Positions 1-7,763 of a stretch of 22,568 nt of DNA are shown here, piece by piece (the first letter of the stretch is position 1; every line of letters begins with the position of its first letter). Under the pieces are notes generated by a model. That model worked only from the letters and a program-made list of their open reading frames with translations, was not told the origin of the DNA and ran no database searches. A program made the position numbers and the translations under genes. The stretch spans positions 1-22,568 of the forward strand of contig CALEZA010000026.1 of NCBI GenBank assembly GCA_937927965.1. Direction: 5' to 3'. Source of the DNA: an uncultured Candidatus Planktophila sp. GTDB lineage: Bacteria; Actinomycetota; Actinomycetes; Nanopelagicales; Nanopelagicaceae.

Positions 1-1
1 G

Positions 2-106
2 TCGATAACGGTTTCGATTGAAACCCTCGCCAGAATGGTTGAAGTTTATGTGGGCGGCATGAGTTCTGCCAAATCCGCTCCTTGTGAGCGTAGCCTTGAG
101 CCATGA
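2..106 (+). CDS. Possible C-terminal end of an upstream gene (partial)
   Basis: One plus-strand frame is open from the window edge to a TGA at 104-106, which overlaps the ATG of the next gene as ATGA. Such 4-bp overlaps occur between several genes here. The 34-residue tail matches no family I recognise. Two minus-strand frames are also open across this short stretch, and a good -10 element for the next gene lies inside it, so the coding call is weak. Confidence 0.3.
   Translation, partial: SITVSIETLARMVEVYVGGMSSAKSAPCERSLEP
91..96 (+). promoter_or_regulatory. Probable -10 element for a leaderless transcript
   Basis: TAGCCT fits the actinobacterial -10 pattern TANNNT. It is followed by exactly 6 nt and then the ATG at 103, so transcription would begin at or next to the start codon. 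The same geometry is seen at several other genes in the window. No Shine-Dalgarno sequence is present. Confidence 0.5.
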
Positions 107-465
107 ATCGACTCCTTAAAGCCGCCGTTCTTGCCAGCTTTGGGTGGAATATCTTCTTGATCGTCGGAGTCATTGCCAATCAAAGCTATGCCACCACTCG
201 CGCCGCAGGAGGGCAGTTCGAGAGTTTCCCAACTGGAATTAGTGCCACCTACTGCATCACTCTTGCAATCGTGATTTATCAATTAGAAGTGCTCTTCACA
301 AATATCAGAAGGCCAGAATGGATCTATAAAGTCTTTTTCTTCCTTGGATTATCTAGCGTGTTTGTTAATGCAATCTCTCGCAGCGCAGATGAGCGTTGGA
401 ATGTTATTCCTGCTGCAATTATTGCTTTTGCGTTTTGGAAGAGATGGAAAAGTCAGAAGGCTTAG
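103..465 (+). CDS. Small multi-pass membrane protein, unknown function
   Basis: A 120-aa protein I do not recognise. It has four hydrophobic stretches (about residues 7-26, 47-67, 74-91 and 99-112) and a basic C-terminal tail (KRWKSQKA), so it is probably a four-helix inner-membrane protein. No catalytic motif is visible. The ATG at 103 is supported by a TAGCCT -10 element six bases upstream, suggesting a leaderless mRNA. Its stop overlaps the stop of convergent prs by 4 bp. The reverse-strand frame over 46-282 is a shadow. It could be a small carrier or an assembly factor; the sequence does not decide. Confidence 0.7.
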   Translation: MNRLLKAAVLASFGWNIFLIVGVIANQSYATTRAAGGQFESFPTGISATYCITLAIVIYQLEVLFTNIRRPEWIYKVFFFLGLSSVFVNAISRSADERWNVIPAAIIAFAFWKRWKSQKA

Positions 466-1442
466 CTGTGACCATCAAAAAGGCTTGTCACTGATCCATC
501 TTCAAAAACCTCACGGATAGCACGAGCTAGAAGCGGTGCTATTGAAATCACTGTGAGCTTTTCAAACTTCTGATCTTCTGCAAGTGGAAGTGAATCTGTC
601 ACAACAACCTCAACTGCGCGAGATGCCTTGAGGCGCTCAACTGCAGGACCTGAGAAGACAGCGTGGGTTGCAGCAATAATCACATCGCGTGCTCCTGCTT
701 CAAAGAGAGCATCCACGGCCTTGGTGATTGTGCCAGCAGTGTCGATCATGTCATCAATGACAACGCATGTGCGTCCCTCAACCTCACCAACAACCTTGCC
801 GACAACAGCTTCATTGGGAACAAGTGGATCGCGTGTCTTATGGATAAATGCGATTGGGCATCCGCCAAGAAGTTCTGACCAACGCTCTGCAACACGAACT
901 CGACCAGAATCTGGTGAAACGATTGTCAGCATATTGCGATCGACCTTGCTACCAACATAGTCAGCAAGCATTGGAAGAGCGAAGAGATGATCTACTGGGC
1001 CATCAAAGAATCCTTGGATTTGAGATGTGTGAAGGTCAACAACCATCAAACGATCTGCTCCTGCAGTCTTGAAGAGATCTGCCATTAAGCGAGCTGTGAT
1101 TGGTTCGCGACCGCGGCTCTTCTTATCTTGACGGGCATATCCATAGAAAGGTGTTACGACGGTAATGCGCTTTGCTGAAGCACGCTTGAGCGCATCGACC
1201 ATGATCAACTGCTCCATGATCTGCTTATTAATTGGTGTTGCATGAGATTGAATAACAAAGGCATCGCAACCACGAACAGATTCTTCAAATCGGACGAAGA
1301 TCTCACCGTTGGCGAAGTCATAGGCAGATGTGGGAGTAAGTGGAATACCGAGATCGGCGGCAACAGCTTCTGCTAACTCTGGAAATCCGCGACCAGAAAA
1401 GAGACGGAGTTTTTTCTCTGACGATAAACGGATTTCACTCAC
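462..1442 (-). CDS. prs: Ribose-phosphate pyrophosphokinase (PRPP synthetase)
   Basis: Transfers pyrophosphate from ATP to ribose 5-phosphate, giving PRPP for purine, pyrimidine, histidine, tryptophan and NAD synthesis in the cytosol. The 326 residues show the class I layout: RQDKKSRGR at about 104-112, the DLHTSQIQGFF stretch at 136-146, the catalytic flexible-loop lysine and arginine in HKTRD (K202, R204), and the ribose-phosphate/PRPP loop DDMIDTAGT at 230-238. Length is normal for the family. The start is a GTG at 1442, five bases after the glmU stop, so the two genes form an operon (the glmU-prs pair is conserved in actinobacteria). Its 3' end overlaps the convergent membrane-protein gene by 4 bp. 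Confidence 0.97.
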   Translation of the reverse strand: MSEIRLSSEKKLRLFSGRGFPELAEAVAADLGIPLTPTSAYDFANGEIFVRFEESVRGCDAFVIQSHATPINKQIMEQLIMVDALKRASAKRITVVTPFYGYARQDKKSRGREPITARLMADLFKTAGADRLMVVDLHTSQIQGFFDGPVDHLFALPMLADYVGSKVDRNMLTIVSPDSGRVRVAERWSELLGGCPIAFIHKTRDPLVPNEAVVGKVVGEVEGRTCVVIDDMIDTAGTITKAVDALFEAGARDVIIAATHAVFSGPAVERLKASRAVEVVVTDSLPLAEDQKFEKLTVISIAPLLARAIREVFEDGSVTSLFDGHS

Positions 1443-1447
1443 GAGAA

Positions 1448-2875
1448 TCAGCCTTCCTGGTCGGTGCTTGGAGCTGAGGCTGCTGCCTCAGCTGACTTGG
1501 TGCCGGATCGCTTACGCAGGACCCAACCTAATACATTTCGCTGCTTCGCACGACCAACTCCCATCGCGCCTGCAGGAACATTCTCAGTAATGACAGAGCC
1601 AGCTGCTGTGTAGGCGCCATCTCCAATAGTGACAGGGGCAACAAGCATGCTGTCACTACCAATGCGGACATGATTGCCCACAGTGGTGTGATGCTTTTCG
1701 ACTCCGTCGTAGTTCACAAAGATTGTTGCGGCTCCGATATTGCTGCCTTCACCGATAGTTGCATCTCCCACATAGGAAAGATGGGGCACTTTAGAGCCAT
1801 CGCCCACAACAGCATTCTTCATCTCCACAAAGGCACCTGCGCGAGTATCAGCACCGAGTGCTGTGCCTGGGCGAAGGAAAGTGAATGGTCCAACGCTGGA
1901 GTTTTCACCGATATGAGCTGATGTTGCAAAGGATTCACGCACTTGGGCTCCTGTTGCAACAACGCAATCAATGAGAGTGGTGCGAGGGCCGATAACTGCA
2001 CCCGTTGCAATTGTTGTAGTGCCACTGATGGTGGTTCCTGGAAGAAGTGTCACATCTTGTGCGATAGAAACTGTTGAATCAACCCAAGTGGTTGTGGGGT
2101 CAACGATAGTGACTCCACTTCTCATTAGCTCATCATTGATGCGATCTCGCAAGAGTGCTGCTGACTCTGCTAACTGGACTCGATCATTGACACCAAGAAT
2201 TTCAGTGAAATCATCGATGCATACCGCTGCAATCTTTCCGCCTTCATTGCGAAGAATCTCAATCACATCGGTGAGATAGAGCTCGCCTTGTGCATTGTCA
2301 TTGCGGAGTTTTCCAACAGCACCAGCGAGCTTGACTGCATCAAAGACATAAACACCAGAGTTGATCTCTTCAATTGCCTTTTCAAATTCATCTGCATCTT
2401 TCTCTTCAACGATCCGAAGAAGGGAGCCATCATCGCCGCGAATAATGCGTCCATATCCTGTGGGATCGGGATGCTCTGCTGTGAGAACTGATGCTGTGAA
2501 ACCACCTTGGGTGTGTCCATCAACGAGTGCTGCAAGGGAAGCGCCTGTGAGCATCGGTGTATCACCTGCCAAGACAAGGATTGTGCCCTCTGGAGTGATG
2601 CCTGCGAGCGCTAACTGCGTTGCATGACCTGTTCCGCCTCGATGTTCTTGAAAGACGGTGGTGACCCCTGGTGCGATCTCAGCCAAGTGAGCTTCCACCT
2701 TCTCGCGACCTGAACCGACCACAACACGAGTGTGGGAAGGGTTGAGTGCGCTGACTGCATGGAGGACATGTCCCACAAGGGAGCGACCTGCAATGGAGTG
2801 GAGAACTTTGGGAGTTGAAGATTTCATACGAGTACCTTCACCAGCCGCGAGAATGACTACGGTGTGAAGACTCAT
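1448..2875 (-). CDS. glmU: Bifunctional GlmU: GlcNAc-1-P uridyltransferase / GlcN-1-P acetyltransferase
   Basis: Makes UDP-GlcNAc for peptidoglycan in two steps, acetylating glucosamine-1-phosphate and then uridylating it. The 475 residues begin with the nucleotidyltransferase signature (LAAGEGTRMKSSTPKVLH, residues 9-26; K24 is the expected nucleotide-binding lysine) and include GDTPML near 104. From about residue 250 the chain becomes a left-handed beta-helix of hexapeptide repeats with the acetyltransferase stretch HLSYVGDATIGEGSNIGAAT. The C-terminus is a short, low-complexity Ala/Ser/Glu tail. The start is fixed by a TAGACT -10 element six bases upstream, implying leaderless transcription. 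It lies downstream of tRNA-Gln and directly upstream of prs. Confidence 0.97.
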   Translation of the reverse strand: MSLHTVVILAAGEGTRMKSSTPKVLHSIAGRSLVGHVLHAVSALNPSHTRVVVGSGREKVEAHLAEIAPGVTTVFQEHRGGTGHATQLALAGITPEGTILVLAGDTPMLTGASLAALVDGHTQGGFTASVLTAEHPDPTGYGRIIRGDDGSLLRIVEEKDADEFEKAIEEINSGVYVFDAVKLAGAVGKLRNDNAQGELYLTDVIEILRNEGGKIAAVCIDDFTEILGVNDRVQLAESAALLRDRINDELMRSGVTIVDPTTTWVDSTVSIAQDVTLLPGTTISGTTTIATGAVIGPRTTLIDCVVATGAQVRESFATSAHIGENSSVGPFTFLRPGTALGADTRAGAFVEMKNAVVGDGSKVPHLSYVGDATIGEGSNIGAATIFVNYDGVEKHHTTVGNHVRIGSDSMLVAPVTIGDGAYTAAGSVITENVPAGAMGVGRAKQRNVLGWVLRKRSGTKSAEAAASAPSTDQEG

Positions 2876-2881
2876 GGAGGC

Positions 2882-2887
2882 AGTCTA
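2882..2887 (-). promoter_or_regulatory. Probable -10 element for leaderless glmU-prs mRNA
   Basis: On the minus strand TAGACT is followed by GCCTCC (6 nt) and then the glmU ATG. The spacing puts the first transcribed base at the start codon. No convincing -35 hexamer is seen 16-19 bp upstream. A CCTCC run lies next to the ATG, which is the reverse of a ribosome binding site. Confidence 0.55.
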
Positions 2888-2912
2888 CCTGTTGAAAGCG
2901 CTGCTACCCAGA

Positions 2913-2932
2913 GGCGAGCAAATTGCTCCGCC
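2913..2932. repeat. Inverted repeat overlapping the tRNA-Gln 3' end
   Basis: GGCGAGCAA (2913-2921) pairs with TTGCTCCGCC (2923-2932) if one base is bulged; the inner GAGCAA-A-TTGCTC is a perfect inverted repeat. One arm lies in the tRNA acceptor stem and discriminator base and the other in the trailer. The precursor could therefore fold into a hairpin competing with the acceptor stem. No T-run follows, so it is not a standard terminator. Confidence 0.35.
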
Positions 2933-2997
2933 ACCAGGTATCGATCCTGGACCCTGGGCTTCAAAGGCCCATGTGCTAGCCACTACACAATGGCGGA
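2926..2997 (-). tRNA. tRNA-Gln (anticodon UUG)
   Basis: The minus strand folds as a cloverleaf. Acceptor arms TCCGCCA and TGGCGGA pair perfectly. The anticodon stem TGGGC/GCCCA encloses the loop CTTTGAA, giving anticodon TTG (UUG). The T-arm contains the GATCGATAC-type loop closed by CCAGG/CCTGG. Discriminator base is G. The terminal CCA is not encoded, since the next bases are CAA. Length is 72 nt. It lies 50 bp upstream of glmU in the same direction. Confidence 0.95.
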
Positions 2998-3003
2998 ACC
3001 TGA

Positions 3004-3032
3004 ATTGTCCCTTATTCCCTGCTGAGATTCAA
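3004..3032 (-). promoter_or_regulatory. Probable promoter of tRNA-Gln
   Basis: On the minus strand TTGAAT (3027-3032) and GACAAT (3004-3009) are separated by 17 bp, a textbook sigma-70 spacing. Only six bases (TCAGGT) separate the -10 box from the first base of the mature tRNA, so the start site would lie at or within a base or two of the mature 5' end. Confidence 0.5.
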
Positions 3033-3065
3033 AACCGACCTTCATCACATGAGCCCTTTAACGGT

Positions 3066-3071
3066 TAGCCT
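3066..3071 (+). promoter_or_regulatory. Probable -10 element for leaderless marR-type gene
   Basis: TAGCCT is followed by 7 nt and then the ATG at 3079. The hexamer is identical to the one in front of the gene at 103. It supports 3079 rather than the upstream in-frame ATG at 3049, which lies before this promoter. Confidence 0.5.
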
Positions 3072-3078
3072 TGCCCCC

Positions 3079-3579
3079 ATGGAGCAGAACGAGGAGCACC
3101 GCGATGAGGTTGACCGCCTTATAGCGGCATGGAAGCGAGAGCGGCCAGATGTGGACCTCTCTCCCCTTTCAATCCTGAGTCGCATCACTCGCATCTCTCG
3201 CCATTTAGACCTTGCTCGTAGAGATGCATTTGCAGACCTTGAGACATGGGGCTTTGATGTTCTTGCAGCTCTTCGTCGTGCAGGTTCACCTCACACTCTC
3301 TCACCAAGTCAATTAATGGCAGAAACAATGGTGACAAGTGGAACGATGACAAATCGCTTAGATCGATTGGAAGAACTTGAGCTGATTGTGCGCCAGCCAG
3401 ATCCCAGCGATGGACGAGGATCTCTTGTCACACTCACAGCTCTGGGAATGAAGAAAGTTGATGCAGCGCTAGACCACTTGCTTGCGAATGAGAAAACATT
3501 TCTTAAAGATCTCAGTAAATCAGAGCAACAAGAGCTTGCAGATTTGCTGAGTAAATTAGCATCTAATTTTGACGATTAA
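3079..3579 (+). CDS. MarR-family transcriptional regulator
   Basis: A predicted dimeric winged-helix DNA-binding repressor or activator of 166 aa. The wHTH core is visible around residues 60-115: LSPSQLMAETMVTSGTMTNR (helices with the recognition helix), then the LDRLEELELIVRQ helix, and the wing with the characteristic DPSDGRGSLVTLT signature. The flanking helices form the dimer domain. The ATG at 3079 is chosen because a TAGCCT -10 element sits seven bases upstream and the 10-residue extension from 3049 is unlike the family. It has no divergent partner; its neighbours are tRNA-Gln (opposite strand) and convergent ispE, with which it overlaps by 4 bp. The ligand and target cannot be inferred. 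Confidence 0.88.
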   Translation: MEQNEEHRDEVDRLIAAWKRERPDVDLSPLSILSRITRISRHLDLARRDAFADLETWGFDVLAALRRAGSPHTLSPSQLMAETMVTSGTMTNRLDRLEELELIVRQPDPSDGRGSLVTLTALGMKKVDAALDHLLANEKTFLKDLSKSEQQELADLLSKLASNFDD

Positions 3580-4490
3580 TTAATCACTCGTGCACCGTGC
3601 ACAGGACCTGTTGCTCGTGCAACACTTCCCACAACACCGCTTGCAGTAAGAGCAACTGCTAAATCAAGACCTGCCTCTTCATCTGCAACAAGGAAAGCCA
3701 CAGTTGGGCCTGAGCCCGAAACTATTGCACCAAGTGCTCCGTAATCACGACCTACTTCAAGAACAAGTGAGAGTGCTGGGCGAAGAGAACATGCTGGTGA
3801 TTGAAGATCATTGTGGAGCGCCTGTCCAACAGCCTCTGGCTTTGCAGTAAGAAGTGCCTGCATCAACGCATCACTGACCTTAGGAGATGCCACTTCAAGC
3901 TCTGCTCTCATTCGATCACACTCTGTATAAACGGCTGGTGTTGATAGACCCACTGTGGAGAGTGCAAAGACCCAGTGATAGGTGCCTCGTGAAAGCGCTG
4001 CTGTGAGTTGATCACCGCGCCCAGTTCCCACTGCTGTTCCACCCATAATCATGAAGGGAACATCGCTGCCGAGCTGTGCACCCAGTGCTAATAGCTCTTC
4101 TTTTGTAGCTTCAAGGCGAAAAAGTGCATCCATAGCCACCAGCGTTGCCGCGGCATCTGCAGATCCTCCAGCCATACCACCTGCAACGGGAATCGACTTC
4201 TTCACCTCAATATGCACATCTGCATCGATATCAAATTTATCTGCAATCAACTTTGCAGCTTTCACAGCTAAATTGCTGTCATCTTCAGGAACACCGTGGG
4301 TTTGATCTCCTGTAACGGCGATGGTCACACCACTCCCAGGATGTGATTTGGTGATGGTCACATCATCAAAGATGGAGACTGCTTGAAAGACAGATACAAG
4401 GTTGTGATAGCCATCTGCTTCTCGCGGTCCAACAGAGAGCTGCAAATTCACCTTTGCGGGAACTCGTACTGTTACAGAATCTAATGGCAC
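3576..4490 (-). CDS. ispE: 4-diphosphocytidyl-2-C-methyl-D-erythritol kinase
   Basis: ATP-dependent phosphorylation of CDP-methylerythritol, the fourth step of the MEP route to isoprenoids. This GHMP kinase of 304 aa has the N-terminal PAKVNLQL motif (K13 is the expected catalytic lysine), the ATP-binding glycine-rich loop PVAGGMAGGSADAAA at about 101-115, LGSDVPF with the expected catalytic Asp (D143), and a C-terminal GSGPTVAFL loop. The start is GTG at 4490, one base after the rsmA stop, indicating translational coupling. It is the last gene of the rsmI-metG-tatD-rsmA-ispE run and overlaps the convergent MarR gene by 4 bp. Confidence 0.96.
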   Translation of the reverse strand: MPLDSVTVRVPAKVNLQLSVGPREADGYHNLVSVFQAVSIFDDVTITKSHPGSGVTIAVTGDQTHGVPEDDSNLAVKAAKLIADKFDIDADVHIEVKKSIPVAGGMAGGSADAAATLVAMDALFRLEATKEELLALGAQLGSDVPFMIMGGTAVGTGRGDQLTAALSRGTYHWVFALSTVGLSTPAVYTECDRMRAELEVASPKVSDALMQALLTAKPEAVGQALHNDLQSPACSLRPALSLVLEVGRDYGALGAIVSGSGPTVAFLVADEEAGLDLAVALTASGVVGSVARATGPVHGARVIN

Positions 4491-4491
4491 G

Positions 4492-5337
4492 CTATGACCC
4501 TACCGCTATTTCGTGCTGGGCGATTGCAACGAAGGCATGGATATCGAGGGCTTCACCGCGAAGTGTGGGATCTATGCCAGCTCCAGAGAGGATGAGCTCT
4601 GCAGGTGCTGAGCCTCCATATCGTGAGGAGAGAGCAGATCGCAGCATCTTGCGGCGTTGAGCAAATGCAAGATCGATAATCTCAAAGGTGCGAAGGCGCA
4701 GTGCTTCATCACCTGGAGTTTCTCGGCGAGTGAACGCTACGAGTTTAGATTCAACATTAGGCACTGGCCAGAAAATCTGTCGTGAAACAACTCCAGCTCC
4801 TGTGACATCTGCCCACCAGGCAGCTTTCACACTTGGAACGCCATATTCCTTTGTGGAGGCAACTGCAGCAAGACGATCTGCAACTTCTGCCTGAACCATC
4901 ACGACACCTGTGCGAAGGGTGGAGAACTTCTCCAATAAATGAAGAAAGACAGGAACAGAGACATTGTAAGGAAGGTTGGCAATCAACACAGTAGGTTCAA
5001 CGGGAAGTGATTGCAGTTGAAGTGCATCCTGATTGATCACTATCAATTTCTCGGGATTATCTGCATGTTTGGCAGCTGTAATGGGAAGTTGCTGAGCAAG
5101 TCGGGAATCAATCTCGACTACAACAACTTGAGATGCCTCTTCCATCATGGCAAGAGTGAGAGAGCCAAGACCTGGTCCAATTTCAAGGGCGATATCTCCT
5201 GCTTGAAGACCAGCAGTTCTGACAATCTTGCGACATGTATTTCCATCATGGACAAAGTTTTGTCCTAGTGATTTAGATGGTTTTAAATCGAGTGCTGCTG
5301 CAAGCTCGCGTATCTCCGTTGCTCCGAGAAGGCTCAT
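4492..5337 (-). CDS. rsmA: 16S rRNA adenine dimethyltransferase RsmA (KsgA)
   Basis: Dimethylates the two adjacent adenines in the 3'-terminal helix of 16S rRNA (A1518/A1519 in E. coli numbering), a late step in 30S assembly, using SAM. In 281 residues the family markers are present: SLGQNFV (23-29), the SAM-binding LEIGPGLGSLT (51-61) with acidic E76 closing strand 2, and the catalytic NLPYNVSVPV at 121-130. Its ATG overlaps the tatD stop as ATGA. In most actinobacteria rpfB lies between tatD and this gene; here the two overlap, so rpfB is absent from this site. Confidence 0.96.
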   Translation of the reverse strand: MSLLGATEIRELAAALDLKPSKSLGQNFVHDGNTCRKIVRTAGLQAGDIALEIGPGLGSLTLAMMEEASQVVVVEIDSRLAQQLPITAAKHADNPEKLIVINQDALQLQSLPVEPTVLIANLPYNVSVPVFLHLLEKFSTLRTGVVMVQAEVADRLAAVASTKEYGVPSVKAAWWADVTGAGVVSRQIFWPVPNVESKLVAFTRRETPGDEALRLRTFEIIDLAFAQRRKMLRSALSSRYGGSAPAELILSGAGIDPTLRGEALDIHAFVAIAQHEIAVGS

Positions 5338-6191
5338 GCAAAGGATCCAAAGACTCGCTCTGTATTGGCAGAGAGAGCTGAACAGAGCTCTTCTAGATCT
5401 TCACCGCGTTCTGCAGCCATTGCTCTCACAATTGTTGGAATCTGCGCTGGAGTGTTCTGCATTCCACGGTGTGGGGTGGGGGCTAAGAATGGCGAATCTG
5501 TCTCTACGAGCAATTGGCTATGAGGAACGAGTTTGACTGCCTCACGAAGTGCAGGAGCATTCTTAAATGTCATCGTTCCTGCAAAAGAGAGAATATATCC
5601 GCGTTCAATACAGACTTTTGCCATCTCCACATCACCAGAGAAGCAGTGAAAGACGGTCTTTTCTGGAGCTCCAACTTCAAGAAGCACAGAGAGAACATCA
5701 TCGTGAGAATCACGATCATGAATCACAAGTGCCTTATTCGTTTTCTTTGCTAATTCGATATGCCACTTAAAGGATTCCTGCTGAACGCCTCGCAACTCAG
5801 GTGGTGTGCGGAAGTAATCCAAACCAGTCTCACCAATAGCTCTCACACGAGGTAATTGAGCTAAACGCTCAATGGTGGCGAGATCACTCTTTAAATCTTC
5901 AACAACTGGTGCTTCGTTGGGATGGAGTGCAACAGCTGCAAGCACTCGCCCTGGATAGTGTTGAGCTAGTTCAGCACACCACTCTGATTGCTCTGCGGAA
6001 TATCCCACCTGAACAATGCGATCAACGCCGACAGACTTTGCTTCATCAAGAACTTTTCTGACAGCCTCTGAATCTGGAGTGTCATTGGTGACTATCTCGA
6101 TGTGTGCATGTGCATCTGCAACTGCGATAGGAAGTGGCTCTGGAAGAGGTGCAAACTCTCTATCGATATCGCGGTTATGGCGATCAGCCAT
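5334..6191 (-). CDS. tatD: TatD-family metal-dependent deoxyribonuclease
   Basis: TIM-barrel metal hydrolase; TatD homologues act as 3'-5' exonucleases or DNases on damaged DNA. The 285 residues include the metal-binding DAHAH (D26-H30), GETGLDYFR with the bridging Glu, the HDRDSHDDVL segment, FHCFSGD and the ETDSPFLAP motif, all in family order. A polar N-terminal extension of about 20 residues precedes the first motif. The ATG lies six bases after the metG stop, and the stop overlaps rsmA, so it belongs to the same operon. Confidence 0.94.
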   Translation of the reverse strand: MADRHNRDIDREFAPLPEPLPIAVADAHAHIEIVTNDTPDSEAVRKVLDEAKSVGVDRIVQVGYSAEQSEWCAELAQHYPGRVLAAVALHPNEAPVVEDLKSDLATIERLAQLPRVRAIGETGLDYFRTPPELRGVQQESFKWHIELAKKTNKALVIHDRDSHDDVLSVLLEVGAPEKTVFHCFSGDVEMAKVCIERGYILSFAGTMTFKNAPALREAVKLVPHSQLLVETDSPFLAPTPHRGMQNTPAQIPTIVRAMAAERGEDLEELCSALSANTERVFGSFA

Positions 6192-6197
6192 TCTGCT

Positions 6198-7751
6198 TTA
6201 TTCCTTCACCTCAAGGCGTGGGAAGAGAACAGGAGTCTTTGTCACAGTCGCACCTTGTGGAAGTTGCCCCCACTGGCTTACTGCATCAATCTTCTGTGTG
6301 GCGATATCACCAAGACTTGCCTTTGCTCCCAATGATTGCCAAAGAATCTCAGTGGTTGCAGGCATTACAGGATGAAGGAGGACAGCTAAAGCACGAAGAG
6401 ATTCTGCTGTGTTGTAGAGAACATCCTCCAACACCTTCTGGTTAGAAGGATCTTTAGCCAGAATCCATGGCTCTTTGATAGTCACATAACCATTGACCTG
6501 CTTACAGAAATCCATGATGGCTGTAATGCCACCTTGGAAATCAAGAGCCACCATGGCAGCATCAGCTCTAGCAACAGTCTCCTTAAGAGATGCTGAAAGT
6601 TCTGCATCGACAGCCACAGCTGGCAAGACTCCGCCGCAATACTTTTCAACCATTGCAGCAAGGCGAGAGGCGAGATTGCCGAAATCATTAGCTAACTCAG
6701 ATGTGTAGCGGGCGCTCATATCTTCCCAGGAGAAAGAGCCATCGCTTCCAAATGGAATAGCGCGAAGGAAGTAATAGCGGAATGCATCTACTCCAAAGTG
6801 ATCAGTGATATCTGCTGGTGCAATACCTGTCAGTTTTGACTTGGACATTTTCTCGCCACCGACAAGTAACCACCCGTGAGCAAATACTTTCTTAGGAACA
6901 TCAATGCCTGCAGCCATCAACATTGCTGGCCAGATCACAGCGTGAAAGCGCAAGATATCTTTTCCAACAAGGTGAACATCTGCTGGCCAAGTCTGGGCAA
7001 ACTTCTTTCCACCAACAGAGTCGGCATCATCTGTGAGTCCAACAGCTGTTGCATAATTTAAGAGCGCATCGAACCAGACATAGACAACCTGATCGGTATC
7101 CCAAGGAACTGGAATACCCCAGTCGAATGTTGAACGCGAGATGGAGAGGTCACGAACGCCGCCTTCAAGAAAAGCCACTACTTCATTGCGAGCAGACTCT
7201 GGCTGACATGCCTCTGGGTTGTTCTTGTAGTGATTGAGGAGTTGATCTGTAAATGCTGAAAGTTTGAAGAACCAGTTTGTCTCTTTCACATTCTCTACAG
7301 GCTTGCTATGGATAGGACAGAGATTTCCTTCAAGGAGATCTCCTGGCAACTTAAACTCTTCGCAACCAACACAGTAAGGACCTTCGAAGTCTCCCTGATA
7401 GATAAAGCCCTTATCCTTTAAAGAGGTAAGGAACTTCTGCACGCGCACCATATGGCGCTCTTCAGTGGTGCGAATAAAGTCATCGTTGGCAATATTGAGA
7501 GCTCGCCAATTAGGCTTCCACGCATCTTCAACTAACTTATCTGCCCATGCTTGTGGAGCAACGCCATTTTGTTCTGCAGTACGCATGACTTTCTGACCAT
7601 GTTCATCAGTGCCCGTAAGGAACCAGACAGCTTCACCGCGCTGGCGATGCCAGCGAGTAAGAACATCTCCTGCCACTGTCGTGTATGCGTGCCCAATATG
7701 TGGGGCATCGTTGACATAGTAGATCGGAGTCGTCAGATAGAAAGACTTCAT
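6198..7751 (-). CDS. metG: Methionyl-tRNA synthetase
   Basis: Charges tRNA-Met with methionine. This class I synthetase of 517 aa has the HIGH motif as PHIGHAY (17-23) and KMSKS at 301-305. The connective-peptide metal site is reduced to one knuckle, C127-x2-C130...C145-x2-H148, in which the last position is His rather than Cys. There is no C-terminal tRNA-binding (EMAP) domain, a length like that of mycobacterial MetRS. A TAGGAT -10 element six bases before the ATG overlaps the rsmI stop codon, so metG may have its own leaderless promoter in addition to read-through from rsmI. Confidence 0.97.
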   Translation of the reverse strand: MKSFYLTTPIYYVNDAPHIGHAYTTVAGDVLTRWHRQRGEAVWFLTGTDEHGQKVMRTAEQNGVAPQAWADKLVEDAWKPNWRALNIANDDFIRTTEERHMVRVQKFLTSLKDKGFIYQGDFEGPYCVGCEEFKLPGDLLEGNLCPIHSKPVENVKETNWFFKLSAFTDQLLNHYKNNPEACQPESARNEVVAFLEGGVRDLSISRSTFDWGIPVPWDTDQVVYVWFDALLNYATAVGLTDDADSVGGKKFAQTWPADVHLVGKDILRFHAVIWPAMLMAAGIDVPKKVFAHGWLLVGGEKMSKSKLTGIAPADITDHFGVDAFRYYFLRAIPFGSDGSFSWEDMSARYTSELANDFGNLASRLAAMVEKYCGGVLPAVAVDAELSASLKETVARADAAMVALDFQGGITAIMDFCKQVNGYVTIKEPWILAKDPSNQKVLEDVLYNTAESLRALAVLLHPVMPATTEILWQSLGAKASLGDIATQKIDAVSQWGQLPQGATVTKTPVLFPRLEVKE

Positions 7752-7757
7752 GGGGCA

Positions 7758-7763
7758 ATCCTA
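7758..7763 (-). promoter_or_regulatory. Probable -10 for leaderless metG, overlapping the rsmI stop codon
   Basis: On the minus strand TAGGAT is followed by TGCCCC (6 nt) and the metG ATG. Its first three bases are the TAG stop of rsmI. This is the only leaderless-type element in the window located between two closely spaced co-directional genes. Confidence 0.45.

Noticed and set aside
628..1072. Several plus-strand frames of 70-110 codons antisense to prs
   Set aside because: They lie wholly inside prs, have no start signals, and read as anticodon shadows of its conserved motifs.
3049..3078. Upstream in-frame ATG extending the MarR protein by 10 residues
   Set aside because: It precedes the TAGCCT -10 element, and the added residues are not family-like; ATG 3079 is better supported.
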